Source of the DNA: Flaveria trinervia
Lineage: Eukaryota > Streptophyta > Magnoliopsida > Asterales > Asteraceae
Assembly: GCA_025506515.1 (NCBI GenBank)
Contig: CM046452.1
Coordinates: 73,505,115-73,569,114 of the forward strand
Direction: 5' to 3'
Length of the DNA stretch: 64,000 nucleotides
The notes beneath the pieces were generated by a model, which saw only the letters and a program-made list of their open reading frames with translations, ran no database searches and was not told where the DNA came from. The position numbers and the translations under genes are program-made. Positions within the stretch are counted from its first letter, which is position 1. Every line of letters begins with the position of its first letter. Below, one piece after another: positions 8,689 through 21,149 of this stretch.

Positions 8689-11600
8689 ATGGCCGGAAGA
8701 GCGGTGAACATGGATCAATTCGAGCAGTACTTCAAAAGAGCAGATTTGGATCAAGACGGACGCGTTAGTGGCTCTGAAGCTGTTTCGTTCTTTCAAGCCT
8801 CTGGTTTGCCTAAGCAAGTTCTCGCTCAGGTAATTGGAATCGAGTAATTCTGCTTTACTGTTAGGATTTTTCATTTTCTGAAGTTGATTTTAATTTGATT
8901 TGCTTCGATCTAGTTTGTGTTATAAGTAGCATGGTAATTTATCTGAGTATAGGCTAGATTCGATCTGTTGCGCTCACTCGCACATCGGAATGCATATATC
9001 AGATGTGAATTTGTGTGAGTTACATTTAGATATAGACGACTGTTTAGGTGTTTTTGGTTATGGGTTATAAAAGTGACCATGTGGTGTTAAGTGGTTAGAT
9101 TGAGATGATCTGTTGTAAAGGCGCTGTGCAAAATGAATGATAGTGGTCATATATGTTTTTACTGCTTGAATGTTTTATAATTACTCTCTGATGGTGAACG
9201 AGGGTTTGGAAACTTCTGATTGTTCAAGGAAGTAATAGATAAAATGTGAATTAGTTATTTTACTTTAGCCCTTAATAGTAATTTTGTCTTAGCTGCTGTG
9301 ACCTTAAATAATAAGATATTCATAAATAGTTGTTGTTTAGCCAACTACTAGTGACTGATAGGGTGATCTCTTCTAGAATGCATATCCAAACACATTATGA
9401 TTCAGCCAGGAACTTATTTTCTGGAGACTCGAATTGCTCTATTGAGTAGGAACAGGAGTTACAGGATGCAAATAATGATGAGTCTCAAATTTAGATATAT
9501 AGCAGGCTTGTATTTAGTTGTTCTCTCTTGGAGATAAAAAAAAATGTTGAAAAGTATGAAATGCTAAGATTTAACTGTACCTAGACATCCTGGTAATTTG
9601 GTTTAAAAATGATGACATTTGAAGCTCAAACTTGAGACAGGGTAGGCATGGGTTTTAACACTTGTTTCCTCTTCACGTTCTATATAGGCATACATATTGA
9701 ACGTTTTGGATGTAATTTGCATTTGGCAAATGATATTCACTTCTTCATTATTTTAGCAACCTTATGCTGCCTTCTCAAATTTGGAGATAAAAGAAATGGA
9801 GAATCAAACACACACACACACATATTTTTTGAGTTAGAATCAAAGGACAAGATATGTCATGCTTAATTTTTTTTCATGTTTGACTGTTTTCAACTTGAAG
9901 AGAAAGGGAAAGAAATTGAAAATTTTACAAAGATGCCCTAAATTTTAAAATATGCTAGTAAGCTAGCTTAAATAAGGGGTTCAGACACTATAAATAATAA
10001 GTAATTCATTAGAGATTACCTCTCCAAAATCTTGCCGTACTTAGGAGGAAAGTTTTGGAGAAAATATTCTTCTTTTAGGAAGGGACGAGAAATCAGAAGA
10101 ATTTGATTAATTTTTTTTGTTTCTTCCCCTCCTTCTACACAACTAGTGTTTTCTCACAAAAATAACTTGAGAAGACTGTCGATGTTATGATTTAACATGC
10201 ATCTAGTTGTTCTCATCCATGCCTGAAACACAAAAGATTGTGTGATTTTAGAAGTAAAAGGTTGAATACTATGGGTACTGCAATAGTGTTGCTTCTTTGC
10301 ATTGTTACATGGTATGCTTTTTTGTGTGTAGATATGGACATATACTGATCAAAATCGAAGTGGTTATCTTGGGCGAGCAGAGTTTTACAATTACCTGAAA
10401 CTTGTAACTGTTGCACAAAGTAAGCGAGAGCTAACTCCAGATATTGTGAAGGCAGCATTATATGGACCTGCTTCAGCTAAAATTCCTCCTCCCCAGATTA
10501 ATCTATCTGCTTCTGCATCTCCTCAGTCAAATCTGAATGTGGTGAGTTCAGCAGGAAATGGTATAAGGGGTTATTCACCACAACCAGGACAAGTCATGAG
10601 AGCCAATCATGGAATGCCAGGTGGAGGGCCAAACATCTCCAATGATTCACTGACAAGTGGAGTACATTCTCAAGTTCCCAGTACTACTACTAGTAGTTTA
10701 TTGCAAAACGCTAAGCTAAATGGTTCTGCTGCTACTGTGTCTGCACCTAAAGATTCAAATAGTCGTGGTGTTGCAGGAAATGGGTTTGCATCATTTGGTG
10801 ATGCTATCTCATCTCAAGCAAGTGTCTCATTGACTGCCTCGGCTGGTGGGACACAATTATCAATAAACCATTTCAAAGCCACCAACCTACTCCTAATCAG
10901 AACTACCAAATGCACTCGAATTTCAGACATAATCAGCAAGCTCCTGGAGGACCTGGATCTACTTTTCCTCCGGTCAGGCCAGAAAATTTTCCTTCTTCAC
11001 AACCGTGGCCGAAAATGTCACCTACCAGTATCCAAAAGTATACCAAGGTTTTCATGGAAGTTGATACTGACAAAGATGGGAAAATTACCGGTGAACAGGC
11101 ACGCAATTTGTTCTTGAGTTGGAAGTTGCCAAGAGGTAGGTTATTTATTTATTTATTTTTTGTTTCATTTTCTCTTGTTTTATTGAGTTTTCTTGCTGCA
11201 ATTTACAGACAAAAATTAAATGCAAACCATTTATTTAGCTTTGGGCATCCAACGTTGAATGGAAAAGATAGGAATTTTTCTATTTTATTATTTTTTGCAA
11301 CAAATACGAAAATCAGTCAATAACTAAGTTGTTTTTATAGTTGCTAGGACAAGTAGGAGAAACAGAGAAGCTTTCATTTATGCAAACTTAATTAAATTGT
11401 TTTAAGTGAAAAATCATACTGTCATTTTTAGTTCATCTTGACTATTTGGACTCTGAATAAGTTATTAGCTGCAGAATAATATGAACACATTAAGAAAACA
11501 GGACGCAAATATCTAGCCCACAAACATTCTCATTGCACATTATTTAGATAAAGAGGAAGATGTGGTAGTACTTTCTATTATAATTTTCAGTTAAAAGGAT

Positions 11601-14600
11601 GTAGTTATAGAGATTGAAGATAAGAATCACAAAGGTAACACCTTGTATAAGTACTACAAATCGATAATCAGTACGATGGTAAGTGATTTGTTAAACTAGA
11701 TGTCTAGATTTTGTTAGCCATTGATCCCTTGGTCTAATGGTCCAAGGGGGAGGTGAGACGCTTTGCTTCTCTTGGAGGTCATGGATTCAATCCCTGACGT
11801 GGGCGAATAATTACTAACTTGGTGTTACTAACTTTCTAACCACTAACCTGCCATTAAAAAAAGATGTCTAGACTTTGTTATTTACAATGGCTTTGATGGT
11901 GTGTTCCTGTCATCTGGCTGTGTGAGCATCAACTTCCTTCAGAATAAGAAAATCACTCAAAATGACATATGCAGATTTCTATATTATGTGTGTTGATGCA
12001 CTAATGAAAAAGCCCAGACATGCAAGCCAATGAGTTTAGGAATGAATAAGTGGGCCATGTAGAATTAAGTCATTAACTAATTTGTTAAGGGAAAAGCTGC
12101 GTGAAGTTCAATAAAGCACACATTCACACGCATTTGTTTGATATGCTTAAAACCACTTACTTATTGTGTTCTTTTCACAAAAAGCATAGAGACATCCTCT
12201 TAAACAATTCAAGAATTGCCAAACACTATAAGCATGGTGAAGATGGAACAGTTTTGTTTGTGAAAGTATTTTTTAAGTGTCCTCGAATGGTTATATCAAG
12301 TAGTGTCAAACATCTTGTAATAATAAAGTTAATTATGGCTATTATTGGTCTTTCAGAGATCTTAAAGCAAGTGTGGGACTTGTCTGATGAGGACAATGAC
12401 AGCATGCTTTCTCTTAAGGAGTTTTGCATTGCTCTGTACCTTATGGAGCGGTTTAGGGAGGGCCGCTCTCTTCCTAAGGTGCTACCACCAAATATCTTTG
12501 AGGGTCAAATACCTGCTGCTTCACTATGGAGACCTCCACCAGGTATGGGCACTGGTGATTTTTTGGTATTTGTTGATTAATGTGCAACACTTAGTCTTGT
12601 CCAAAAAAATTTTTGTATGATTTTTGATAATAATTACTTTGTCAACTATGATGACAAAAATTATATATCATTTCAATATTATTTGATAAAATGATTTGGA
12701 GGCTTCATGCATCAGAGATGAAACATGTAAGTAAATGGATATGTCCCATGTTACCACCCACTGGTTTTAATTAATTAATTATCTTGTAGGCGGACAACAA
12801 GCTCATGGGATGACCGCACCACGACAGGTGGCTCCTGTTACTGCAAGACCACCTCGTCCAGTTCCAGTTCCAATACCTGAGGCTAATGAACAACAGCAGC
12901 ACCAGCCTAAACAGCGTAAGCAGACAGTTCCTGTGCTGGAGAGGCATCTAGTGGACCAACTTAGCACTGAAGAGCAAAAATCATTGAATTCTAAGTTTCA
13001 GGAGGCAACCGAGGCAGATAAAAAGGTAAAATCATGTAATTCTTGTTGCCATCAGCTTTGACTTGGTATAATAGGTTATGAAATTTTGCTGCATTCCAAA
13101 TTAGTCCTAGTGAGCTGCATGCTGTTTGGTTCCATACCATAAATACAGGCTGGTGTAGTGCTGATGCTGCAACTGTGACCAGATGAATAGTAATAAGTGA
13201 GCACCCAGTAGACAAAATTAACAAGGCCAAACTATACATTGTTTAAAAGTTACCTACAGAGAGTAATTAAAAAACTTGTAGAATGAAGCATGTCAAAACA
13301 CATGTTTTTGGCTGCCTTTTTGTTCATCATAGATGTGTGAAAGTTACACAGTTTCATTCTTCTGACTACTTACTTTTTTCTCTGACACACACAGGTTGGT
13401 GAACTTGAAAAAGAGATATTGGAAGCTAAACAAAAGATTGAGTTCTACCGAAACAAGATGCAAGAAATTGTGAGTTTTCTCTTCAAATCCTCTTTCCTCC
13501 CTTTATAGTCAAGTGTTGCCCTCATGCACGTGCACGTTGTGGAACTACAAGTAGATGTTATTCAACTTGATTTGGCATTAGCTTTATTCATGGAAGATGG
13601 AGAAACCTGGTTCCAGATTCATGCATTTTTGTTTTAGTTGGTGATTGTTTAAACGAGATGAAATTTTCTGGTTTTTGATATATTAATATCATTTTTGGTA
13701 TGCATAATTCAAAAGGGAAAAAGTTGTTACTACATAAACTGTGGTGCAACGGTTTGAAACATCCTTCAATATTACATTTGGATTGTTTTCAAGTTACAAG
13801 CATCTGAACATGTTTGTATATGTTTGTCATTGATCATACGCTTTGTTCATTAATTATAGGTTTTGTACAAGAGCAGATGTGACTCCAGATTAAATGAGAT
13901 CACAGAAAGGGTTTCTGGTGATAAAAGAGAGGTGCTATGCTCTATGCCCGATTGATGTGAACACACACATACACACACATATATATAGACACGCACACAT
14001 GTATATATATGTACACACGTATGCACAAACATATGTATGTATGTCTGTATATATGTAATATTAAATGTTGTTTTGCTGAATAAACAAGCTGCATTTCCAG
14101 TTGAATCACTGTCGAAGAAATATGAAGAGAAATACAAACAGGTTGGAGATGTAGCTTCTAAGTTGACTATTGAGGAGGCCACCTTTCGTGATATTCAGGT
14201 CTACTGACAAGCTTCTCTTGAAGTTCACTTCTTTGAAATTTTATGCTACTGATTTGATATTTGATTGATTATAATAATTAGGATAAAAAGATGGAACTTT
14301 ACCGAGCAATAGTCAAGCTAGAGCAGGAAGGAAAACCTGATGAGATTCAGGTAGGTTGTTTTCTGATTAATTGTGCTATGAATACTTTTTTCTTGTTGAA
14401 GATTTTTGTTAACTTCTGACTGTGTAGGCTCGTGCTGATCGTATTCAAGCGGATCTCGAGGAGCAAGTAAAAACGTTGAATGAGCTCTGCAAAATGTATG
14501 GATTGCGCGGGAAACCAACCTCCCTACTTGAGCTGCCTTTTGGTAATATGCTCACATTTACCATAGAACATACTTCTGTTCTCTTTAAAAAATCAACTAT

Positions 14601-17122
14601 TCCGTTAATAATTACCGTTTTAGAGTTTACTAGATTGTGATTAGATATGAAATCTTTCTTGTCACCTAATTTTGTTTTCTGTTAAAATTCTGACATATCA
14701 CTAGAATGTCCTATATCAATAAAGTTTTTACATATCTAGACTGATTATTCTCATATACCTGTGTAGTATAGGGGTGTGGGTGGATGAGCTGTTCCTTTTC
14801 TGTGTAGTATAGGGGTGTGGGTGGTTTAGGAATTATGATATGCATTGGCAACTGCTGTTTGATGTTAATTTACAATTTTTTCCCTCAAACTGTATTGAAA
14901 AATAAAATACAAACCGATTAATCCATGATCTTGTACTTATATCCCTTAAGAGTTGATGTATCGGATTGTTTATTCTTTATCGGGTAAATGGATCTTGATT
15001 ACTTTCTGGATGACAAAAATCATTGGATTTTGTTCTTTAACATGGCACTCTGTCTGCACACATCCCCCTCTTCTTAAGTGGCGCTAGTTAGCTCTGTGCT
15101 TATCTTTTGGGTATTTTGTTCATTTGTTGCTATAAATGTTTAGTTGTACTCGATACATATTAGTATGTGGTAAACAATCAGTTCTCTTTTTCACCTTAAA
15201 GGTTATGAAGGAGCTTCTATTATTGATTCTAATAACTTTGTTCAGGTTGGCAAAGTGGTATTCAAGAAGGAGCAGCTGATTGGGATGAAAATTGGGATAA
15301 ATTTGAAGATGAAGGTGGTAAAGTGACACCTAGTATAGAATTAAGTTGATGATATATGTGAGAGTTATATAACACATTAATTATACATCCTACTGCAGGA
15401 TTTATATTTGTGAAAGAGCTCACACTTGATGTGCAAAATGTTATCGCACCTCCCAAGCCAAAGTCACAAAAATCTACATTCCGAGACAGTGCGACTACAA
15501 TTCCAGCCACCTTGGATGCTGACAAGCTTACTTCGGAAAATGAATTGAATGAGAAGGAGAAGGAGAAGGAAAAGGAAAAGGAAAAGGAGAAGGTTAAAGA
15601 GAAAGAGAAAGACAGCCCACCTGACAGCCCAGCTAGTAGCAAGGCACCTGAAAGCCCGCCAACCAAGATTTTTCATGAAAAAACACAAATGTACTCCATT
15701 TTTTGGGTGAATACCATAAAAACCAACACACTTTCTTATTTTGCACGGAAAAGTTCCTTAACTTAATTTGGTATATTGAAGTCCCTAAACTTATCAAGGT
15801 ACAAGAAAAAGTCCCTCAACCTAGTTTTGGTATATTCAAGTACGTAAACTTGTCTAGAATGCACAATTGTGAAAAACAAATTCAAAATAATAACTTGTTA
15901 CCCCCTAAAACTGATCAAATTGTGATGAAATGACATTCATCTTTGTTGCAAAAAAAAGTTTATACATCTGATTTTGACCAATTAAGGGGCAACAAGTCTT
16001 AATTTTTAATTTTTTTGCTGAGAACGTGCGTTTTAGACAAGCTTAGGGACTTTAACATACCAAATTTGGTCGAGGGACTTTTCATGCAAAATAGTGAAGT
16101 ATGTTGGTTTTGTTGCTATTAACCCCTATATATAAATACATTCTTTTTTGTAAATAGAGGCATTTAAAAACATATATTTTGTTACTGATGCAGTGAACAT
16201 TCCGATGCTCAGTCAGTTATTTCAGGCGATAAAGATTCTGATGAGGCAGGGTGGGGTACATTTGATACAAGTTATGACTCAGATGCAGCTTGGGATTTTA
16301 ATGCTACAAAGCCTAACAAGGTGTGTGTGCGTGTGTGTGTTGGAAACCAAAATCTATGAATTGTATTGTTAAATGTTGATGGGGCTTCTATTTGACGATG
16401 ATGATTTTTTGCAGGAGGAGAATAAAAACTTATTTGATGACTGGGGGGGCTTAAACCCTATTAGAACAGAGGTTCCCAAGAAGGCGACTTTCACATTTGA
16501 TTCTGTTCCTGTCACGCCCTCATATGGTTCACCCCCGCCTGGGGACAATTTGTTCCAAAACCGGGACCTATTTTCTTCAACTTTTGCGGATTCAGTTCCC
16601 AGCACTCCTGCTTATAGTTATGCTGGTTCTCCTAGACAACAACCCTTCTCTGTTTTTGCGGATTCAGTTCCAAGCACTCCTATGTACGCTACCAACTCTC
16701 CTCGAGAAGAAAATTCATTCACCAACTTCTTTTCAAGATTTGATTCCTTTAACAGCACTCCTAGTGATGGCGGACTCTTCCAACCCCAGGACTCCTTTTC
16801 AAGATTTGACTCATTCCGCAGCACCACTCAAGATTCGGAGTATGATCGAACCACCCTTGCTAGATTTGATTCCATGCGCAGCACTGCTGTCGATTCTGAT
16901 TTTGGTCATTCACTGTTTCAACACCCGAATGATTCGTTCTCAAGATTTGATTCCATGCGAAGCAGCACCGAGTCATCGGATTTCAATCATGGGTTCCCAT
17001 CGTTTGATGATGCAGATCCATTTGGATCTAGCGGCTCCTTCATGTCGCATGACCCATTCAAGACGACAGTGGAGAGTGAAACTCCAAGAAGAGATTCGGT
17101 AGATGGTTGGAAGGCGTTTTAA
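8689..17122 (+). CDS. EH1: EH-domain endocytic protein, AtEH/Pan1 type (TPLATE complex subunit)
   Basis: The product is about 997 residues, close to Arabidopsis AtEH1/Pan1. Exons: 8689-8829, 10332-11135, 12357-12542, 12790-13025, 13395-13469, 13860-13931, 14101-14198, 14282-14350, 14428-14542, 15246-15314, 15399-15690, 16194-16320, 16415-17122. EH domain 1 (residues about 8-95) has the EF-hand loop 'DLDQDGRVSGSE'. EH domain 2 follows a Pro/Ser/Gln-rich linker and has 'DTDKDGKITGEQ' and 'VWDLSDEDNDSMLSLKEF'. Next come a coiled coil (exons 4-9), a Lys-Glu repeat (exon 11) and a tail with 'FADSVPSTP' and 'SRFDSMRS' repeats and two DPF motifs. The family acts at the plasma membrane in clathrin-mediated endocytosis and binds NPF-motif cargo and membrane. 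Two one-base breaks are seen: inside exon 2 (10850-10865), and at the exon 6/7 junction, where the phase is one base short. The 3' end of exon 11 is the least certain boundary. Confidence 0.9.
11717..11861 (+). mobile_element. SINE in intron 2 of the EH gene
   Basis: A 145-base insert is flanked by a 19-base target duplication, agatgtctagattttgtta (11698-11716) and agatgtctagactttgtta (11862-11880), with one mismatch. The head is tRNA-like, with 'cttggtctaatgg' as A box and 'ggattcaatcc' as B box. The tail is A-rich (attaaaaaa). It is in the sense orientation of the host gene. Confidence 0.85.
15705..16128. mobile_element. MITE-like element in intron 11 of the EH gene
   Basis: Long terminal inverted repeats of about 75 bases. 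The left end runs GGGTGAATAC, then 'aaaaccaacacactttc', 'attttgca', 'aatttggtatatt', 'gaagtccctaaactt'. The right end is its reverse complement with about 20% mismatch and finishes at AACCCC (16128). There is no coding capacity. Target duplications are unclear. It starts only 15 bases after the proposed exon 11 donor. Confidence 0.6.
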
Positions 17123-18355
17123 TTAGTATCCGTGGTTTTGAGTCTTGTTGTATAGCTACGCTTGTTTGTTTGGTTGGTTTGCTTGAATGTTGGTTTTGGA
17201 AATTGCAGATTCTACTTCTAGAGCTATGATACTACAGTCCATTGATCTGTTTTGAGATGCTTACAGTGTATAACTAAAAGAACTTTCTATACTGAAGCAA
17301 TTTCTCATAAACTCAATGTACAATCTCTGTGTAGTTTCGCGGTCTTGTAACTTGGTAACTTGTTATTGTTCATTTTTGTTGTTATAATGTAATCCCTGGT
17401 CTTGTAACGTGGTAACTTTTATCATTTGTACAGCAATCTATTTGATGTGTTAAGCTGGATATGACACCTCTAAACAATGTCATTAAGAGAAACACGGGTT
17501 AACTTAATGTTCGTTAAAACATCTATGATACAAGTTACAAAACATAATGTGAAAAAACTTTATGACATTTACTTATCATACGCATTTCTTCACAGTGCAA
17601 CCAGTCTATTGATTAATGTAAGGTTCACGTAGCTACTTGAGGCTAGATTTGACTATATGTCTAGATGTTTGAAGCACGATCCATCATAGATTGAAAACAC
17701 TTTTTTTAACGACGATGTATATTAAACTAAGCCAACAAGATGTTTAAAGCATGATTTATCATAGATTGAAAACACACTTTTTTTAGAATGCTATGTATAT
17801 TAAACTAAGCCAACGGGAAGCTGAATAAAAGTACAAATACAAGAGTCAACTTATGGATCACACAAGCACCAAAGACCAATAAAACTACATAGCAAGAACA
17901 TTAAACACTAGTTGTAGATTTAGCCTAACTTGTTTGAAGACTAAGCTTAAAATCTATTTTTCAAAATATTCTTAACTTGATTAAAATAGATCATCCTTCA
18001 TTATTTTATAGTATTCCTATAAATATATTTTATCTTCAAAATTTTCTCTAACAAATTGATTACAAATTTTAAGCTCAACATAGTTGAAGTTGTTCCATTA
18101 GTGAAAGATAACAAGGTGATCTAAAATTAAAAAAAAAAGTTTAAAAATTATGATTAGAAGCATGAAAATACAAAGTCTTATTATTTTCTTATAACAAGAT
18201 CATAAATGGAAAACCAAAAAGGAAATTGTACTAAAATAATGAATGAAACTAGTTGTTTAATCAATTTTGTACAGATTAACCTGTAGAGCTAGAAACTTAA
18301 CAAAATGGATGGAAGTTAAAATCAGCAAAAATACTTGAATTTGGTTGTTTTTTAA
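17123..18355. other. Convergent 3' spacer between the EH and PP2C genes
   Basis: It contains the 3' untranslated ends of both genes. The T-rich stretch with 'ttgtaacttggtaact' repeated at 17345 and 17405 is probably part of the EH 3' UTR or its end. A two-copy tandem repeat sits at 17664-17812. Nothing else was recognised. Confidence 0.5.
17664..17812 (+). repeat. Tandem duplication, period 75
   Basis: Two adjacent copies start at 17664 and 17739. Both contain 'catagattgaaaacac', a T run, and 'tatattaaactaagccaac', with a few substitutions. Confidence 0.75.
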
Positions 18356-20563
18356 TCAAACATTGTCCAAAACACCCTTTAGAACATCAAGGCCTTCGGC
18401 CGATATGCTCCTGCGTCTGTGCATTTTCGGTATCTCAATCTTTGGTGGTGGGTCCGATGAGAAACAGACCACCACGACCGTCAGATTATCACAACTGTTC
18501 CTCTTTAAAGCCTCCCTAACAAGTTGTCTAGAGCACTTATCAGGATCATTATGTGTCATAAGTTCCTTCCTTACAATTGTTACCGCATATTGGCTGCTCA
18601 TCACATCCCATAGACCATCACATGCGATTATCAGAAACTCATCTTCTTCTGTTAATGTTACTTCTTCAAGTTCAGGCTCAGCGCTCAAGGGTCCATCTGA
18701 ACCTTTGGGACCTTTCATGTGCCAGTCTCCTAGTGCACGTGCTACTGACAGCTGTCCGTTGAGATATCCGTCATAAATCACACCTCCAAGTTTCTCTATT
18801 CTCATCTTCTCAGATGTGCAGCTCGGTTTGTGGTCTGTTGAAAGCTCGATTGCTCTTCCTCGCTTCCCTAGCACTGCTCTCGAGTCGCCAGCATTTGCAA
18901 TTAACATATTCCTGTGAATACAGATCATCATATATACAAATTTTTGAATCTTGATGACCCGACATATGTCAAATATTCAGGAAGTATAGTGTAGGTTACC
19001 TTCCTAATATGAGGCGGTCAATGCAGTAGTTCCAGAGGAGTTATCAAGAGATCTAGTATCGGCTAGCGCATGATCAACTTTGGCAAAAGCACTCTTGACG
19101 GCTTTCTTCACTCCCTTTGGAAAGATAGTGTCCTCGAGAATGAACTCGAGAATGTTCCTTTTAGTAAACGATGCAGCATCAATGCCACCATGTCCATCAA
19201 ACACCTGCAATAGTGATTCAAATGGATACATCATGCATTAATGACTAGTTTAGTTTGCTTTACTTAGTTTAGAGATTTAGATATGTAAAGCTACCCCATA
19301 AAAAGCTCCTTGAAAAGGGTAATCTGGTTGTGGATCTAAATGTGGTCGAAGATCGTCTACACAAATATATTCGTCCTCCATATATGGTTTTGGTCCCATT
19401 TCCGAACAGCTTCCTGAGCGAAAGATGGGTGAATACTTACATCTCTCGTTTTGTGGTGATTTCACACCACTACCTTCGTTTGTCGATTTCTATACTAAAG
19501 AACAATTATTAAGAAATCCAAAAGATATAATTTACCACATCATAATCACATACTTAAATGTCTTAACTCTTAATAATCATGAAATTTTTAATATTAAGTA
19601 GAAAGAAGACAACCATCAACATTAAAGCATAATAGAAAACCATAGTAAGGGTCTTTGAATGTGTCTTCTCAAACTCATCATTGCAACATGAAGTATTTAA
19701 ATATAATAACGAAAAACAGTTTTGCCAAACATCGAATCACGTCTGGTCGAAGTATGTTTCAAGACTTTTAACCAATTTATGTTGTAATTTTTAGCAGATG
19801 CTTAACAAGAGAATTTAACACTTCTTTATTAAAAGAACTAAACCACATATGTGAACTTTCAAGAAGTTTAACACTCTGGATCACTTGAATGCTTGTGAAT
19901 TAACAGCTAGTCTCATATTGCAAAACCACAATATGTTGTTTGATCTACAACATACTATTCTAGGAAACTTGGTATCTAATTATCTCTCACTTGAATGCCA
20001 AAGAAGATCATGGAAAATGGGCCAAATGACAAAGATCTTGAGTTCATTCACACAAACAGAAATGTGGGTCAGTTTGTTTGGGACATCTTACTCAGCAAAT
20101 AAGATATTACAACCACCATAACAACTAATGAATTCATCTTCAAGATACTATGATCATCTTTCTTTATCCATCATTGAGTGACAAAGAAAGATGATGAAAA
20201 ACTGATCAAATGCCAGAAGATGAAGACTTGGTTTCTAGATCAGATATCTGATCATGCTGTTATGGTCAAATTACACAACAAATCACACATCAAACCCCCA
20301 AGACAACTTATAACCGATTCAAATTACAAAAGATAATTCCCAAAAACAAAATTTAGAGCACTAACCGAATCAGAGGTGCCAGCCAGCATAGCCTGGCTGA
20401 TACAATGCCTCATAGGCTGAAGATTTCTTGGAGGCTTAGCAGCATTTGGCTGATTAATATTATCAGAATCTTCATCATCTTCTTCCACAGGAGGCACACC
20501 TTCCTTCAAATACCGATTGTCTAAGGATGCACATTGAGGCCATACATCAGTCCCAGAACCCAT
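18356..20563 (-). CDS. Protein phosphatase 2C, group G (PP2C27/PP2CG1-like)
   Basis: A Mg2+/Mn2+-dependent Ser/Thr phosphatase of about 384 residues, the normal family length. Exons on the minus strand: 20563-20366, 19489-19295, 19204-19000, 18911-18356. After a 66-residue acidic N-terminal exon come the PPM motifs in order: 'RSGSCSEMGPKPYMEDEY', 'FYG' joined across the intron to 'VFDGHGG' (metal-binding Asp), 'SSGTTALTA', 'IANAGDSRAVLG', 'DHKPSCTSEKMRIEKLGG', 'NGQLSVARALGDWHMKGP', 'EFLIIACDGLWDVMSSQ' and 'RNSCDNLTVVVV'. The conserved C-terminal tail is 'RRRSISAEGL.VLKGVL'. The best family match is the Arabidopsis group whose member PP2CG1 is linked to salt and ABA responses; that role is only inferred here. 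Exon 3 has one C too few after 'TALTA' near 19014, breaking the frame in an otherwise perfect exon. It converges on the EH gene. Confidence 0.9.
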
Positions 20564-21149
20564 TGCACCAATCTCTTAATCAATCAATCAATCCATCGAA
20601 CACCTGGTGTGCATACCAAATAAATTGACGAAACTCAATCTTGACAGTTCAAGAACAGCCAGCCAATTGTGTTTACAGTTTACGAACAGCTGTTGATCCT
20701 CGATCGTAGGCACGCAACAGTGGCAGAATAATCGATTATTTTAAAGAAAGTGAATGTGCAGGCTCCATTTCTTGAAATTGGTGAAGACCCACATGGGAAA
20801 AGTCGCAGATTTGTGGATGTTGAGTGAATCAAGATTCAAGAGGGCGTATGCATGAATTGCGAAAGGGGGAAAAAGGAAAAGTGAAGAAGAATGTAACGAA
20901 GAGAAGAGAATCAATTACGGAAGCAAAGTAGTCGGAGATGGAGGGCCATTGTTTGAGATTGGATCCAATGTTGCGTTGCGTTGCGTTGCGTTGTTAAAAC
21001 TTAAAACAGAGGGTGACGTGTGCTTTGTAGGCAAACAAGAGGAGAGTGATGACACGTGGGAGACAGCCTTTTCATGTTTTCATGCTACTTGGGTTGACTA
21101 TGACATTAATGTGTGACTATTTATTTAATCTGTGATTATTATTTATTGG
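20564..21149. promoter_or_regulatory. PP2C upstream region with (GTTGC)n
   Basis: Leader and promoter side of the PP2C gene. It is rich in GAAGA/AAGAG-type purine runs at 20860-20930 (pyrimidine-rich on the coding strand). A pentanucleotide repeat (about five GTTGC units) lies at 20967-20992. Two CACGTG-like G-box cores lie near 21015 (gacgtgt) and 21053 (cacgtg, exact). Confidence 0.4.

Noticed and set aside
15464..15688. Minus-strand Phe/Leu/Ser-rich frames
   Set aside because: Shadow of the Lys-Glu repeat of EH exon 11.
8689..17122. EH gene is a pseudogene
   Set aside because: Only two one-base breaks in about 3 kb of otherwise well-conserved exons with good splice sites. Error or a fresh allele is more likely than an old dead copy.
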